From Dryocola clanedunensis subsp. sulfonylureivorans (GTDB lineage: Bacteria > Pseudomonadota > Gammaproteobacteria > Enterobacterales > Enterobacteriaceae): DNA of 36,165 nt. The stretch is taken from positions 1-36,165 of the forward strand of contig NZ_JAERMU010000028.1 in assembly GCF_016756775.1 (NCBI RefSeq). The letters run 5' to 3'. The notes under the pieces are model-generated. The model did not search any database, had not been told where the DNA came from, and saw nothing but the letters and a program-made list of their open reading frames with translations. Of the stretch, positions 13,772-21,208 are shown piece by piece. Every line of letters starts with the position of its first letter. Within the stretch, counting starts at the first letter, position 1. The position numbers and the translations under genes are program-made.

Positions 13772-14200
13772 TTATTCCTGCGTTTCTTTCCCCTGTACCT
13801 CCTTAACGCGTTGCATAATGTCGCCGTGCGTCAGCGTGACGTGATCGCGTAGCCTGAAATACTCGTTGCCCAACCGGGCATAGATATCCGTGATGTTGCC
13901 GCTGTACATCTCACACAGCTTGAACGACTCGCCGGAGTCACCGCCCCGCCAGTCCAGCGGCGGCATAACACAAAGTTTGTCGTCGTACTCTTCGCGAGTG
14001 ATGCGCGTGACGGGCTGCTTTGCCGCGTCATTCATTGCCTGGCTGGCCTCGTCATAGCTCATCAGCTCGCAGCCTGGAAAATTTGCCTGCATTGCCTCCA
14101 GCGACGGCAGGTACTGCCCGTCGATCAGTCGGGCAAAATCAACCAGCCAGAGTGAGCCTGGGACATAAAAAACCATTTCCTGTTGCGCTGCTGCTGACAT
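13772..14200 (-). CDS. DUF1419 leading-region protein
   Basis: The 142-residue product begins MSAAAQQEMVFYVPGSLWLV at 14200. A longer frame upstream runs through the GC-rich intergenic module and is unlikely. The C-terminal half (REEYDDKLCVMPPLDWRGG, FKLCEMYSGNITDIYARLG, YFRLRDHVTLTHGDIM) matches the DUF1419 pattern of IncF-type leading regions. Function unknown. It carries a conserved leader (GGGGATGACACCAGAAGGAAG) also seen before several neighbours, followed upstream by module A copy 2. Confidence 0.7.
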   Translation of the reverse strand: MSAAAQQEMVFYVPGSLWLVDFARLIDGQYLPSLEAMQANFPGCELMSYDEASQAMNDAAKQPVTRITREEYDDKLCVMPPLDWRGGDSGESFKLCEMYSGNITDIYARLGNEYFRLRDHVTLTHGDIMQRVKEVQGKETQE

Positions 14201-14328
14201 AACCACCCCTGCTGAAAAATTAATGATTGCCCTGCCGGGCTTCCTTCTGGTGTCATCCCCTTTGGCCTTTAGCTGGCGCGGGATGTCTGGCGCCGTGACA
14301 TCAGACCGGGTCGGGGAAGGGAAACATT

Positions 14329-14420
14329 GCAAGGGCGGCAGCGAGGCCACATGCGCAAGCGAGTGACCGGAGGGAGCGAGTGCGAATGGGCGAAGATGAT
14401 GGGCTTTAGCCTTCCCTTGC
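14329..14420 (-). repeat. Leading-region hairpin module A, copy 2
   Basis: The outer stem is GCAAGGG (14329-14335) and CCCTTGC (14414-14420). The interior shares CATGCGCAAGCGA, GGAGGGAG and GTGCGAA with copy 1. It lies about 128 bp upstream of the DUF1419 start. Confidence 0.6.
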
Positions 14421-14520
14421 CATGGAGCCCCCCTGGCCCAGCGTCTGTCACGGAGACAGATTTCCTGCGCACAATGCCAGGGTAAGGGAGGCACCGGAAG
14501 AAGCCCGCCTGCGGGATTTC

Positions 14521-14582
14521 CTCAGCGGCAAGCCGGCTTGCCAGTGGAAGCCGCGTGACCGGAACGGTCGCTGCAGGCGCAA
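14521..14582 (-). repeat. Leading-region hairpin module B, copy 1
   Basis: This nearly repeats 15751-15810. It has a 16 bp palindrome GGCAAGCCGGCTTGCC (14527-14542), then CCAGTGGAAGCCGCGTGACC and the stem GTGACCG / CGGTCGC. The second copy has the palindrome GGCCAGCCGGCTGGCC, so both sides changed together. Confidence 0.6.
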
Positions 14583-14617
14583 AGAACGGGCCGGGAAACC
14601 GGCCTGTTCCGCCCTTA

Positions 14618-15505
14618 TCAGGCGGGTGGCAAAGCACCAGGATAATGACGGGCGATGATGTCATTCATCCGTTCAGCCAGTTCCGGGCGGGTAAAGGTGA
14701 TATGGCCGGAGCCTTTTTTAAAATAGCGGATGGTGAAGTAAGGCATCTCAAACAGCGGGTTATTCATATCGTGACGGCTGACATGCTCCTGAAAAGCGCA
14801 GCCGGCCCCGCTGCGCACGTCGGGGATCGTCTTTCCGTCAAGAATACAGAAGGCTTTCATCAGGTCATCAAGACGGGCGCAGCCAGCCGTACTGGCGCTT
14901 ACCCAGCCCCCATAACGTTGCTGTAGCAGATTACCCAGGATGATCTTCTTCCCAAACCGTCGGGGGTTGTTGGTTTTGTAATCCCACGAGAGCTTTTCAA
15001 ACAGCGATACCACGCCCTCCTCGAACATCGACTCACGCGACAGGTGAAGCTGCTTAAACGATGCCAGCACGTTATCAATCGTCACTTCCGGCATGCTGTC
15101 ACTATACAGGGAGCTGTGCCACGCCTGACGCTGGTCGGTATTCATCAGGGTCATCATGCCGGTTTCCTCCATCAGATGACCCCAGATTGTCCGGTCGATT
15201 TCACGCTTCACCACCGCCTCCCATGCCTCACAGCTGACCGCGCGCTCTACCAGGCCGGGAAAACTGTGGCTGCGATAAATCTTGCTGCCGGCGGCAACAA
15301 AATGCGCCCGGGCAGCGGCCAGATGTTCCATAGCCTGTGCAAACGATGCCAGCCCCGCCTGTCGATGGGCCAGCAGCGTATCGATGGCCACCGACGGAAT
15401 GAGCGCATGTTCACCCGATGTATTCAGCTCAATATCGTCCACCGGCAGTTGTGCGGATGCTGCTGTAGGCTTAGCTGTCGCGCCGTTGATGTTCAGTTGT
15501 GTCAT
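14618..15505 (-). CDS. DUF4942 leading-region protein
   Basis: The 295-residue product has the DUF4942 C-terminal pattern: KLSWDYKTNNPRRFGKKIIL, GCARLDDLMKAFCILDGK, MPYFTIRYFKKGSGHITFTR, then MNDIIARHYPGALP. DUF4942 is found alone on plasmids and also attached to DNA methyltransferases, so it may be a DNA-recognition or modification-related domain. No methyltransferase motif is present here. GGGGAG precedes the ATG. It is read towards oriT with its neighbours. Confidence 0.75.
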   Translation of the reverse strand: MTQLNINGATAKPTAASAQLPVDDIELNTSGEHALIPSVAIDTLLAHRQAGLASFAQAMEHLAAARAHFVAAGSKIYRSHSFPGLVERAVSCEAWEAVVKREIDRTIWGHLMEETGMMTLMNTDQRQAWHSSLYSDSMPEVTIDNVLASFKQLHLSRESMFEEGVVSLFEKLSWDYKTNNPRRFGKKIILGNLLQQRYGGWVSASTAGCARLDDLMKAFCILDGKTIPDVRSGAGCAFQEHVSRHDMNNPLFEMPYFTIRYFKKGSGHITFTRPELAERMNDIIARHYPGALPPA

Positions 15506-15750
15506 GTTGGTTCTCCCCTCGTTGTGTGAATGATGCCGCTGTGAGTATTCGTCGTCGCAAACAGGGCATTCACACTTTCAGGGTGCGCCGACAAGGCCGA
15601 CGCCTGCGTCGTGCATTTCAGCCTTGACGGCATAGCGCAATGAAAGGGTTACATACCCTGCGACGCCGGAGGCTCACCGGCTCATTGCGGACCGGAGTGC
15701 TGAACCGGGCACAACCCGGCACCACGGCGCGACAGCGACGGGGGGACGTC

Positions 15751-15810
15751 CTCAGCGGCCAGCCGGCTGGCCAGTGGAAGCCGCGTGACCGGAACGGTCG
15801 CAGCAGGCGT
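15751..15810 (-). repeat. Leading-region hairpin module B, copy 2
   Basis: See 14521-14582. Palindrome GGCCAGCCGGCTGGCC at 15757-15772, then the stem GTGACCG / CGGTCGC. The rest of 15506-15990 is GC-rich with several short inverted repeats and no gene seen. Confidence 0.6.
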
Positions 15811-15996
15811 AGTGCCCCTGACGTCAGGCATCGCTTGCTATCCGGCAGGACAGAGACGCGCGGGCGTGACTCTGCGGAGTGCGCGGCCCGTCATCGGGCA
15901 GCTCACGAAGTGCAGGCGACGACCCGACCACAGGGCGGGGAGCCGAAGGGGCCACCGGGTTTCGGGTGTTTGCTTCAGAGTGAGTAAAAAATTCGT

Positions 15997-16065
15997 AAAA
16001 GTGCAGAAATTGCACCTTTTAACCATCATTTACTTGTACAATAAAGTGCAGAAACTGCACCTTTT
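15997..16065 (+). promoter_or_regulatory. Two operator-like palindromes
   Basis: GTGCA-gaaat-TGCAC (16001-16015) and GTGCA-gaaac-TGCAC (16046-16060) are each flanked by A and T runs, with centres 45 bp apart. The second ends 15 bases before the HTH gene start. Autorepression by that gene's product is the simple reading. Confidence 0.65.
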
Positions 16066-16075
16066 ATGGAATTTT

Positions 16076-16321
16076 ATGACCGGCAACGACCTGAGATTAT
16101 GGCGAAAAAGCTTCTGCTGGCGCCGCGAACGCGCGGCGCAGGAGCTGGGCGTATCCCTGCGAACCTACAAAGATTATGAAAATGCAGCCGGGATAAAGCG
16201 TTCGATTCAGCTGGCCACAATAGCCCTCTCCCTGAAGGATCTTCTGCCAGCCCTTCAGAATGCCGACACCGACCGCGAAACCGTGCTGAATCTGCTTCAT
16301 GAAATGACGCGCGAGATATAA
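16076..16321 (+). CDS. Small HTH regulator
   Basis: The 81-residue product begins MTGNDLRLWRKSFCWRRERA. A Cro/C1-type helix-turn-helix follows (RRERAAQELGVSLRTYKDYE), then a short helical tail. A longer frame runs back to 15785 through the GC-rich repeat module and is not favoured, because the two palindromes at 15997-16065 sit between. It is the only plus-strand gene in this part of the leading region, opposed to DUF1281 and DUF4942. It is likely to repress its own promoter and possibly the leftward one. Ribosome-binding site weak. Confidence 0.7.
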   Translation: MTGNDLRLWRKSFCWRRERAAQELGVSLRTYKDYENAAGIKRSIQLATIALSLKDLLPALQNADTDRETVLNLLHEMTREI

Positions 16322-16436
16322 GCCGCCGGGGTCAAAGCCGATGGAACTGGCGGTTATCGGCTCGATGCCGGTAAGCGCCAGCTGCGACACAGAACTGCCC
16401 GGCCGTCGTCTGGCCGGACAGAGAAATCAGGCAGGC

Positions 16437-17360
16437 TTAACCGATATAGTGCGCCATATTGTTAACCAGGTATTCAGGGCCGCAGACATGAAAATAGATT
16501 TCCCCACACTCCTCAAAGGTATCTTTTGAATACTGAATTTCATCGGCGGCCTCATCCCACAGCGTTCCCCGGCGATATTCATCAAACCCGCAGAACCCGC
16601 CGCCGGTTTCGGCAAAATAATGCACCACGTCGCAGCCATAGCGCTCTGATAGTCTCTGTATAACTTCGGGGTCGGGTGACGACCACGGCGTATCAAAATC
16701 AACAATCAATCCCCTCTCCTCTTCCGTAACGTCTGACGCATATCCGTGTGGCCACTTCACCCCGTACAGACTGAGATTGCTTCCGTAGCTCGTGGCGATA
16801 TCAGTAAGCAGGCCACCGTTGAACCCATTAATTTCACAGGCAAGTCGGGTGGGAATGAGCAGCTTCATGTCCAGCCGCGCGGCCTGACAGTCGTCTTCGA
16901 ATGACTGCCATAGTTGTGCATGTTCTGACTTGCTGAATTCCCCGCGTCCCCAGTCATCGCTTTTTTGGGCCATCACTTTTTCTGCCAGAATCCTGACGCT
17001 TTCCGGGAGTGCATCCCATTCCAGACCGGCCAGGCCGCTTTGCTGGTAAAGCACATCGATTCGCTGGCAGTTATCCTCATCAAGCTTTGCATTCTGGCCC
17101 AGCAAAACCAGCCATTCACTGAACGCCAGGTTTTCGGGACTGATACACCCCACGCCCTGGATGATAGCAGGGTACGGCGCGTACTCTGTCGGACTGACAG
17201 GACGCAACAGGCCACCACAACCTGCGATAAACAGACGCAGGCTCTGATTAATCGCCCGCGCATATGACGGGTACAGCTCTCCGTTAGCGAAGGCACAGAC
17301 TGCGGAACGGGCTTCATTCGTTCCGGTAATGATAAGGCGGTTAGCACACCAGTTGGGCAT
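16437..17360 (-). CDS. DUF1281 (YubB ferredoxin-like) protein
   Basis: The 307-residue product begins MPNWCANRLIITGTNEA, the hallmark N-terminus of DUF1281 plasmid proteins. The C-terminal part includes YGVKWPHGYASDV, WSSPDPEVIQRLSERYGC and HYFAETGGGFCGFDEY, the pattern of the YubB ferredoxin-like domain. Function unknown; it is common in IncF leading regions. Module A copy 3 is about 75 bp upstream. Length and domains look complete. Confidence 0.8.
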   Translation of the reverse strand: MPNWCANRLIITGTNEARSAVCAFANGELYPSYARAINQSLRLFIAGCGGLLRPVSPTEYAPYPAIIQGVGCISPENLAFSEWLVLLGQNAKLDEDNCQRIDVLYQQSGLAGLEWDALPESVRILAEKVMAQKSDDWGRGEFSKSEHAQLWQSFEDDCQAARLDMKLLIPTRLACEINGFNGGLLTDIATSYGSNLSLYGVKWPHGYASDVTEEERGLIVDFDTPWSSPDPEVIQRLSERYGCDVVHYFAETGGGFCGFDEYRRGTLWDEAADEIQYSKDTFEECGEIYFHVCGPEYLVNNMAHYIG

Positions 17361-17434
17361 GGGAATATCTCCGTTTCAGGTTATCAGGATACGGCTGACG
17401 CCGTGACCACGAACCTGACCGGGCGACCCGGCGG

Positions 17435-17539
17435 GAAAACAAGGGCGGCACCGCAAGCCGCAGCGCAAACCGATTGCGGGCTGAATGCCCGTCATCGGTG
17501 CGAACGGGTGAGGAGGACGGCGAAGCCTCCCTTGTTTTC
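17435..17539 (-). repeat. Leading-region hairpin module A, copy 3
   Basis: The outer stem is an 11 bp perfect GAAAACAAGGG (17435-17445) and CCCTTGTTTTC (17529-17539), different from copy 1 but still paired. The inside shares CACCGCAAGCCGCAGCGCAA and GTGCGAACGGGTG, and includes a nested hairpin of ACCGAT / ATCGGT around GGGC / GCCC. Confidence 0.65.
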
Positions 17540-17645
17540 ACGCCAGCCCGGGCTACGGTCTGGGCACGGCGTTTGCCGACATACGCCACCTGACGGGAAG
17601 CAACGGTGTGTTCTGGTCGCCTGGCAACGCCAGGTTTCCTTGTTG

Positions 17646-17690
17646 CCGCCACCGGCGGCAGTGGATAGCGTGGCCGGAAAGGCCGCTGCG
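17646..17690 (-). repeat. Leading-region hairpin module B, diverged copy
   Basis: GCCGCC / GGCGGC (17646-17660) is followed by CAGTGG and the stem GTGGCCG / AGGCCGC. The order palindrome, CAGTGG, GNCCGGAANGG stem is the same as at 14521 and 15751. Confidence 0.45.
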
Positions 17691-17739
17691 CAGAACTGGC
17701 AGAAACCGGCTCAATGCCGGTGTCTGTCAGTCGCAGGCG

Positions 17740-17985
17740 TCAGGCAGCTGCGCCATGGCAAAAAATGACGTCTAGACAACGCTGCGCATAGCCGTTTTCA
17801 TCGACGCTGGCAGGCCAGTGACCTTCAGACTGCAGCGCACACAGGCTCTCGTCACCGGGCCGGTATGCGAGATGCTGACACCAGGCGCACAGATCGTCAT
17901 CGGAGATACTGCGCGAATACGGGCTGCTATCCAAAGCGTCGGGCTGCGTTATGACCGGGATGGCACCGGCGGGAACACTCAACAT
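17740..17985 (-). CDS. Small leading-region protein of unknown function
   Basis: The 81-residue product begins MLSVPAGAIPVITQPDALDS at 17985 after a good GGGAG. The frame stays open to 18048 but that region overlaps the neighbouring gene and has no better start. Three or four cysteines (LCAWCQHL, SLCALQ, RCLDVIFC) could bind metal, with a WC-x-H pattern, but no known finger is recognised. It lies between the 192-residue gene and the DUF1281 gene, on their strand. Confidence 0.55.
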   Translation of the reverse strand: MLSVPAGAIPVITQPDALDSSPYSRSISDDDLCAWCQHLAYRPGDESLCALQSEGHWPASVDENGYAQRCLDVIFCHGAAA

Positions 17986-18026
17986 AATCACTCCCTGAAC
18001 ACCCCCTTCCGGGGGTATTTCATGAA

Positions 18027-18605
18027 TCAGAAATCGCAGCCCAGACATTCGGCTTCAAAGTGGCGCAGCCCGCGTTCAAAGGGGCTGTCCGACCAAACAG
18101 AACTCTCCAGCACCCCGGCCTCGCTCAGAATATTGATGAGGTGCCACAAATCCGCCGCCAGGTCAGTCATCACGGAAAGCGGATCCCATTCATCGGCATT
18201 TTCATGGTCAAGAAAGGTCAGCACCGCCATGGCACCGACCGATGCCCGACGGCTGTTGTCCTCAGTCACATCGCTCAGCATCTCGCTGTCCTGCCTCGCC
18301 AGTTCGTTGAGCGCCGTGCGCAACGGGGTCTTTTCGCGCGCGCCTGTCTCCTCGCGGCGCGCTGCAGCATAGGCGTCGGCCTCTTCCTGCGAGCTGAAGG
18401 TGTGACGCTCTCCGGTCGGAGCATCCGGGGAAAACACATCCACAAAAAAGGCCCGGTCGCGCTCATCAAGCCCGCGAGGTGTTTCACCCTGCCAGGTAGT
18501 GGTAATCGAAAAATGCTCAAGCGCTGCGGCAAATTCCGGCGACGACGTCAGAATCTTGTCGGTCATGTACTGCAGGAGATTTTTAACCATAGTACGGTCT
18601 TGCAT
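18027..18605 (-). CDS. Acidic leading-region protein of unknown function
   Basis: The 192-residue product begins MQDRTMVKNLLQYMTDKIL and is notably acidic (many Asp/Glu in VFSPDAPTGE, EEADAYAAARREE, NADEWDPLSVMTDLAADLWH). Acidic DNA-mimic antirestriction proteins are usual in this part of conjugative plasmids, but the sequence is not recognisably ArdA or ArdB. The hairpin module A copy 4 lies about 113 bp upstream and a conserved leader motif precedes the start. A start at MVKNLL, five codons in, is also possible. Confidence 0.6.
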   Translation of the reverse strand: MQDRTMVKNLLQYMTDKILTSSPEFAAALEHFSITTTWQGETPRGLDERDRAFFVDVFSPDAPTGERHTFSSQEEADAYAAARREETGAREKTPLRTALNELARQDSEMLSDVTEDNSRRASVGAMAVLTFLDHENADEWDPLSVMTDLAADLWHLINILSEAGVLESSVWSDSPFERGLRHFEAECLGCDF

Positions 18606-18717
18606 GTTGCCTCCTCAAATGATGATTCCCGGGGTCAACCGGCTTTCTTCCGGTGTCTTCCCCTTTTCAGGGGCGGGTCGTTGTCTCCCGCCATGAGCGA
18701 CAGGCCGCAACGGACCA

Positions 18718-18819
18718 CCGGGCAAAAATCCAGTCCCGGATGCAAAGCCGCAGCGCAAGCGACCGACGTCAGGAGGGCGTGCGAACGGGTGCCGCAGCCG
18801 GCGGCTTGAATTTTGCCGG
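18718..18819 (-). repeat. Leading-region hairpin module A, copy 4
   Basis: The outer stem is GGCAAAA (18721-18727) and TTTTGCC (18811-18817). The inside shares CAAAGCCGCAGCGCAAGCGA and GTGCGAACGGGTG. Stem bases differ from all other copies yet stay complementary. The remainder to 19090 has no gene seen. Confidence 0.55.
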
Positions 18820-19091
18820 CACGGTGCAACTGTCTAAGCGATGGCAGGAGATAACGGACTCAGAAAACAGCGGGAGGCATGGAAGGGTCTGGCGGTTAAA
18901 GGCCCGCAGCGCGGGTATCCTTATCGGGCTGTACCCTCGGTACAGCCTGCAAAATCCAGGGATGACAAAACCGCAGCGTCGGAAAGCTATCCCCTGAAGG
19001 GAAAAAGGGCCGCCCGGTTCCCCCCAACAGGTACCCCGGACAGCCCTTCATGAGGCGCTTGCGGTCATGTCTGACATCCTCAGTCCTGAAA

Positions 19092-19111
19092 AGCGGGGGT
19101 TGTCCCCCGCT
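19092..19111 (-). terminator. Hairpin at the 3' end of hok mRNA
   Basis: AGCGGGGG / CCCCCGCT with loop TTGT, eight bases after the hok stop. A perfect stem with no T run on the minus strand; it may cap the mRNA 3' end or end transcription. Confidence 0.55.
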
Positions 19112-19119
19112 CCAGGTCG

Positions 19120-19278
19120 CTACCTATCAGATTCGTAGTCTAGAAATGCCGCAACCTCCCTGCTTCCGTCCTTATAGCGGATTTCGCAGAGCGATTTCCG
19201 GGTCAGAAATGTGAATATTAACAGCGTTACACACACGATTAATACGCACCAGATCAGGGCGTTTCGCGGCAGTTTCAT
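19120..19278 (-). CDS. hok: Hok-family type I toxin
   Basis: The 52-residue product begins [16 protein letters not shown], spans the membrane (about 6-27), then reads [20 protein letters not shown] and ends DYESDR. This is a typical Hok/HokA sequence with both conserved cysteines. Over-production depolarizes the inner membrane and kills plasmid-free cells after segregation. GGAGAAG precedes the ATG. The frame stays open upstream for 39 more codons (start at 19395), the place of the mok reading frame to which hok translation is coupled. Here the upstream frame is in phase with hok, so it could give an extended product. Confidence 0.92.
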   Translation of the reverse strand: MKLPRNALIWCVLIVCVTLLIFTFLTRKSLCEIRYKDGSREVAAFLDYESDR

Positions 19279-19290
19279 AGCTTCTTCTCC

Positions 19291-19319
19291 TTGCCTTTCA
19301 GCGGATAAGCGGCTAATCT
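19291..19319 (+). promoter_or_regulatory. Sok promoter
   Basis: TTGCCT (19291-19296), a 17 bp spacer, and TAATCT (19314-19319), on the plus strand. Start near 19326. Confidence 0.55.
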
Positions 19320-19325
19320 GATGTT

Positions 19326-19382
19326 GTTCAGGCATACAGATCGAGCCTCGGGTTAATTGAAAAATTACTCGGGGCTTTTTCT
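19326..19382 (+). ncRNA. sok: Sok antisense RNA
   Basis: On the strand opposite hok, in the mok leader. It ends in the stem GCCTCGGGTTAAT / AATTACTCGGGGC followed by TTTTT, the typical Sok 3' end of plasmid hok/sok loci. Length about 57 nt; R1 Sok is 64-67. It would pair with the mok start region, block hok translation and prompt RNase III decay. Sok is short-lived and hok mRNA stable, so plasmid loss frees the toxin. Confidence 0.75.
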
Positions 19383-19445
19383 CTTTCTGCCTCACAGCAA
19401 ATCAGCATTTCTGCCGGTCACATGAGGCAAAAAGCCTCAAGCGCC

Positions 19446-19480
19446 ACGGTCATTATACCGCCATCCGCACTGCCCTGACC
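19446..19480 (-). promoter_or_regulatory. hok mRNA promoter
   Basis: The minus strand has TATAAT (complement at 19452-19457) within GGCGGTATAATGACC and a TTGGTC about 19 bp upstream. The start near 19445 gives an mRNA of about 350 nt. Its 5' end (GCGCTTGAGGCTTTTTGCCTC) forms the hairpin seen at the 5' end of hok mRNAs. Confidence 0.6.
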
Positions 19481-19640
19481 AAGAAAACCCAACAAAAACC
19501 CCCTAAAAATCAGACGTTTTTGTGATATTTCATCCACATTTAGCGTACCCATTTCAGGCCCTGACAATCGGTTTTCCGGATGCTTTCAACGTTAACCGGA
19601 CGCAACGCGCCCGGCTGGAAAATTGTTAGTGTACCGGCGA

Positions 19641-20414
19641 TCAGGCGGCTTTCAGGAACGACCGGAATGCAGCGGCCCGCACCTCAATAGCGCTGCGCGC
19701 CGAGCTTGCGACATAGCTGATTTCATCGAGCGAAAGCCATTTTCTGACAGGCTCCCCCGGGGTGATAACCGTCTCGCTCGTCCAGCTCTCCGCCATTTTT
19801 TCCCCGTCGCAATACACTTCAAATCGCAGGCAAAGAACCCGGCGTTTATGCTGTAAAATGTGGTCAATATATTCATTCAGCCACTCACTTTCCGTATCGC
19901 AACAGCCGCACTCTTCCGGATAAACAGCCACTATTCTCAGCTCGATATTTTCCGTATGACGGGACAGCAAAACTTCACCCACTTCCTGAGGAAACGTGCC
20001 ATCGGTCAGCAGGTATCCAGCCGCCTCCACCTTATGACAAATGGCGTCGTACTCACGCTGAAGCGCGTTAAACAGCAGCTCTTCCTCCGGGCCTCCATCT
20101 TCGGGAAACGCATCCACGGACAGCGTGGCGCAGTCGGAATGGCTGTATCGCCAGGTATTACGCGACAGCCGCACGGTGACACCATGCTCGCTGACAATAC
20201 GCTGTAGCGTCCGGCTCACCGTAACCGTCAGGGTGTGCATGTGGGGAAGAATGCGCAGTAGATCCTCCGTCGTCAGTACGCCCGTAAACATCACGCCGTC
20301 GCCCTGGCAGTGCTGCAGGGCAAACTCCAGCTCCAGAGTTTCAGGCCACAGGCGCTGCCTCAGGATAGTTTTTGCCCGGGTATGAATGAGCGCGTCGGTA
20401 AATGTGCGGTACAT
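19641..20414 (-). CDS. Leading-region protein of unknown function
   Basis: The 257-residue product begins MYRTFTDALIHTRAKTILRQ at 20414, with GAAGGAAG nearby as ribosome-binding site; the frame runs further upstream without a good start. It shares the conserved leader motif (GGACGCACCAGAAGGAAGCC) with the genes at 13772 and 18027. Features include a CGCC pair (PEECGCCDTESEW), acidic patches and a C-terminal helix AIEVRAAAFRSFLK. No family recognised. No transmembrane segment. The region 20415-20821 upstream holds GC-rich inverted repeats and no gene seen. Confidence 0.6.
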   Translation of the reverse strand: MYRTFTDALIHTRAKTILRQRLWPETLELEFALQHCQGDGVMFTGVLTTEDLLRILPHMHTLTVTVSRTLQRIVSEHGVTVRLSRNTWRYSHSDCATLSVDAFPEDGGPEEELLFNALQREYDAICHKVEAAGYLLTDGTFPQEVGEVLLSRHTENIELRIVAVYPEECGCCDTESEWLNEYIDHILQHKRRVLCLRFEVYCDGEKMAESWTSETVITPGEPVRKWLSLDEISYVASSARSAIEVRAAAFRSFLKAA

Positions 20415-20821
20415 GGTGGCTTCCTTCTGGTGCGTCCTCCCCTTTTCTTGTAGCCGGGAAGTGCTGGCCATGCAGACCGGTGACCCGCAGCATCAGGCGC
20501 GGGGTCAACAACCGGAAGGAGGCCGCAGCGCCGCGTGCCTGGACACGGTGGCCGGGGGAGTGACGGGACCGGGCAAGACGCCCGGCATCCTTATTGGGTT
20601 TGTTCCTGCGTCATGGGAGTGCACCTGAAGGGCGGAGACAGCCTGCTGGCTCTGTTTATGTCCGCCTGCCCGGATGCCAGTTTGCATGCCCTGGGTCCGG
20701 ACGAAGGAGAAGCCAGGACGTTATACCCCGTCAGGATCAGATCAGTTCCGCCTGGACAGCAGGTTATTTAACCGCTGACTGCCACAGAAACAGGCGCACA
20801 GCCCGCCCGTGTTTACTTAGC

Positions 20822-21208
20822 TCACCCATGCTTCGGACCGTCAAACAGTCCCCGGGCATTCGCCCGGGTTTCTTCCTCTGACGAGCCGGGTGCTGGCACC
20901 GGCTCTGAAGCCCGCAACGGCATCGTTTTCTGCCCCTTCAGCAGCGCTTCTGTTTCACGCGGATAGACCGTCTTCAGCAGCTGAAGTAAATCATCAAACG
21001 AGGTATCCCTGTTCAGTAGCTCGCTGAACAGAAACGGCAGCCGCGGATCCTGTTTTCCAAACGCAAACCCCGTCAGTAACGCAGCGCGCCATAAGCGACC
21101 CCTTTCCCCCTGGGGCGTGTCGTCCGTTTGCTGACAGACGAAGCGGTCCGCTTCATTGGTTTCGGGATTCAGGTAAAACGTTATCTTGCGTCGCGTATCC
21201 ATAGTCAT
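20822..21208 (-). CDS. parR: ParR centromere-binding partition protein
   Basis: The 128-residue product begins [21 protein letters not shown], with QGERGRLWRAALLTGFAF and QDPRLPFLFSELL, closely parallel to plasmid R1 ParR (StbB, 117 residues), including its ribbon-helix-helix DNA-binding half. ParR binds parC repeats and caps ParM filaments through its C-terminal tail, here ETRANARGLFDGPKHG (R1: EETKKNAMKLIN). Its start overlaps the parM stop by one base. Confidence 0.92.
   Translation of the reverse strand: MTMDTRRKITFYLNPETNEADRFVCQQTDDTPQGERGRLWRAALLTGFAFGKQDPRLPFLFSELLNRDTSFDDLLQLLKTVYPRETEALLKGQKTMPLRASEPVPAPGSSEEETRANARGLFDGPKHG

Noticed and set aside
14201..14494. N-terminal extension of the DUF1419 protein
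   Set aside because: It would translate the intergenic module A; the start at 14200 has a fitting leader and family N-terminus.
15785..16075. N-terminal extension of the HTH protein
   Set aside because: It crosses module B and both operator palindromes.
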